Below are positions 5,752-5,942 of a stretch of 5,942 nucleotides of DNA, piece by piece. The notes below the pieces were generated by a model. It worked only from the letters and a program-made list of their open reading frames with translations. It did no database searches and was not told the origin of the DNA. The position numbers and the translations under genes were made by a program. Position 1 is the stretch's first letter. Every line of letters begins with the position of its first letter. Origin of the DNA: an uncultured Collinsella sp. (GTDB taxonomy: Bacteria; Actinomycetota; Coriobacteriia; Coriobacteriales; Coriobacteriaceae); the NCBI GenBank assembly GCA_900541285.1, contig UQJA01000118.1, forward strand, positions 1 through 5,942. Reading direction: 5' to 3'.

Positions 5752-5876
5752 GGGCAGGAATGAGGTTGCTTTCCAACGCGTCCTCGGGCATGCGGCATTA
5801 TTTTGATCTGCGCTTCGCGCTACAAAATAATGCCGCCCCCTGCGGAATGCGTTGGAAAGCAACCTCATTCCTGCCC
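5752..5876. repeat. Large two-tiered inverted repeat (hairpin-forming element)
   Basis: The outer arms 5752-5779 and 5849-5876 are perfect 28-bp reverse complements (beginning GGGCAGG and ending CTGCCC). Inside them is a symmetric non-matching interval of 12 nt on each side (5780-5791 and 5837-5848). Next come perfect 14-bp inner arms, GCGGCATTATTTTG (5792-5805) with CAAAATAATGCCGC (5823-5836). The 17-nt centre has a small GCGC-TTC-GCGC hairpin. The whole element would form a long cruciform or RNA hairpin. No target-site duplication is evident and no T-run follows either arm. It may be a MITE-like or genus-specific intergenic repeat, or a structured RNA; the sequence alone does not decide. 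Confidence 0.85.
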
Positions 5877-5942
5877 TAGGGACACATGCTTCAGGCACAG
5901 TTCTCAAACATGTTCTGGGGGCTGATGCAAATTTGGTGGCTC
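5877..5942. other. Right-edge sequence with no assigned feature
   Basis: These 66 nt follow the inverted repeat. A minus-strand frame stays open from the edge to a TGA at about 5893 (ending ...MFENCA), and a plus-strand frame is open to the edge. Neither is long enough or recognisable enough to call. It could be the end of a neighbouring gene or more of the repeat element. Confidence 0.3.

Noticed and set aside
5704..5907. Minus-strand 67-codon open frame across the inverted repeat
   Set aside because: It runs through both arms of the hairpin element and the tRNA promoter palindrome, and the translation has no recognisable features.

Overview
The window looks like chromosomal DNA from a moderately GC-rich member of the Actinobacteria. 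A gut Coriobacteriia such as Collinsella is my best guess. The guess rests on the GC-rich third codon positions, the actinobacterial style of the GH13 alpha-glucosidase, tRNA genes with encoded CCA ends, and strong -35/-10 tRNA promoters. The genus is inference, not something the sequence proves. Every supported gene lies on the minus strand, so the functional reading order runs from high to low coordinates.

In that order: (1) 5608-5942 holds no convincing gene. It contains a large two-tiered inverted repeat (5752-5876), an A/T palindrome and the tRNA-Leu promoter. (2) tRNA-Leu(GAG) is followed by a perfect UUCG-loop terminator. (3) Only 26 nt after that terminator's T-tract begins a PAS-GAF-(GAF-like)-PP2C/SpoIIE phosphatase of 781 aa. 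It is followed after 78 nt by a 248-aa protein that joins a STAS anti-sigma-antagonist domain to an RsbW/SpoIIAB-type kinase domain. (4) A hairpin overlaps that gene's stop codon, and then come tRNA-Gly(GCC) with its promoter and terminator. (5) A 577-aa GH13 alpha-glucosidase follows. (6) A second tRNA-Gly(GCC), identical over the 53 nt visible, runs off the left edge and has its own promoter.

The phosphatase and the STAS-kinase fusion look like a compact partner-switching module. The sensory PP2C protein would dephosphorylate the STAS domain, and the kinase domain would rephosphorylate it and/or hold a target protein. Having antagonist and kinase in one chain, with no sigma factor gene alongside, is the most unusual biology here. 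The glucosidase is a cytoplasmic sugar hydrolase, apparently unrelated to that module, and it is bracketed by the two tRNA-Gly copies.

The three tRNA genes share the same promoter design: a T-run/A-run palindrome directly upstream of a TTGC-type -35 box, then a 17-18 bp spacer and an A/T-rich -10.
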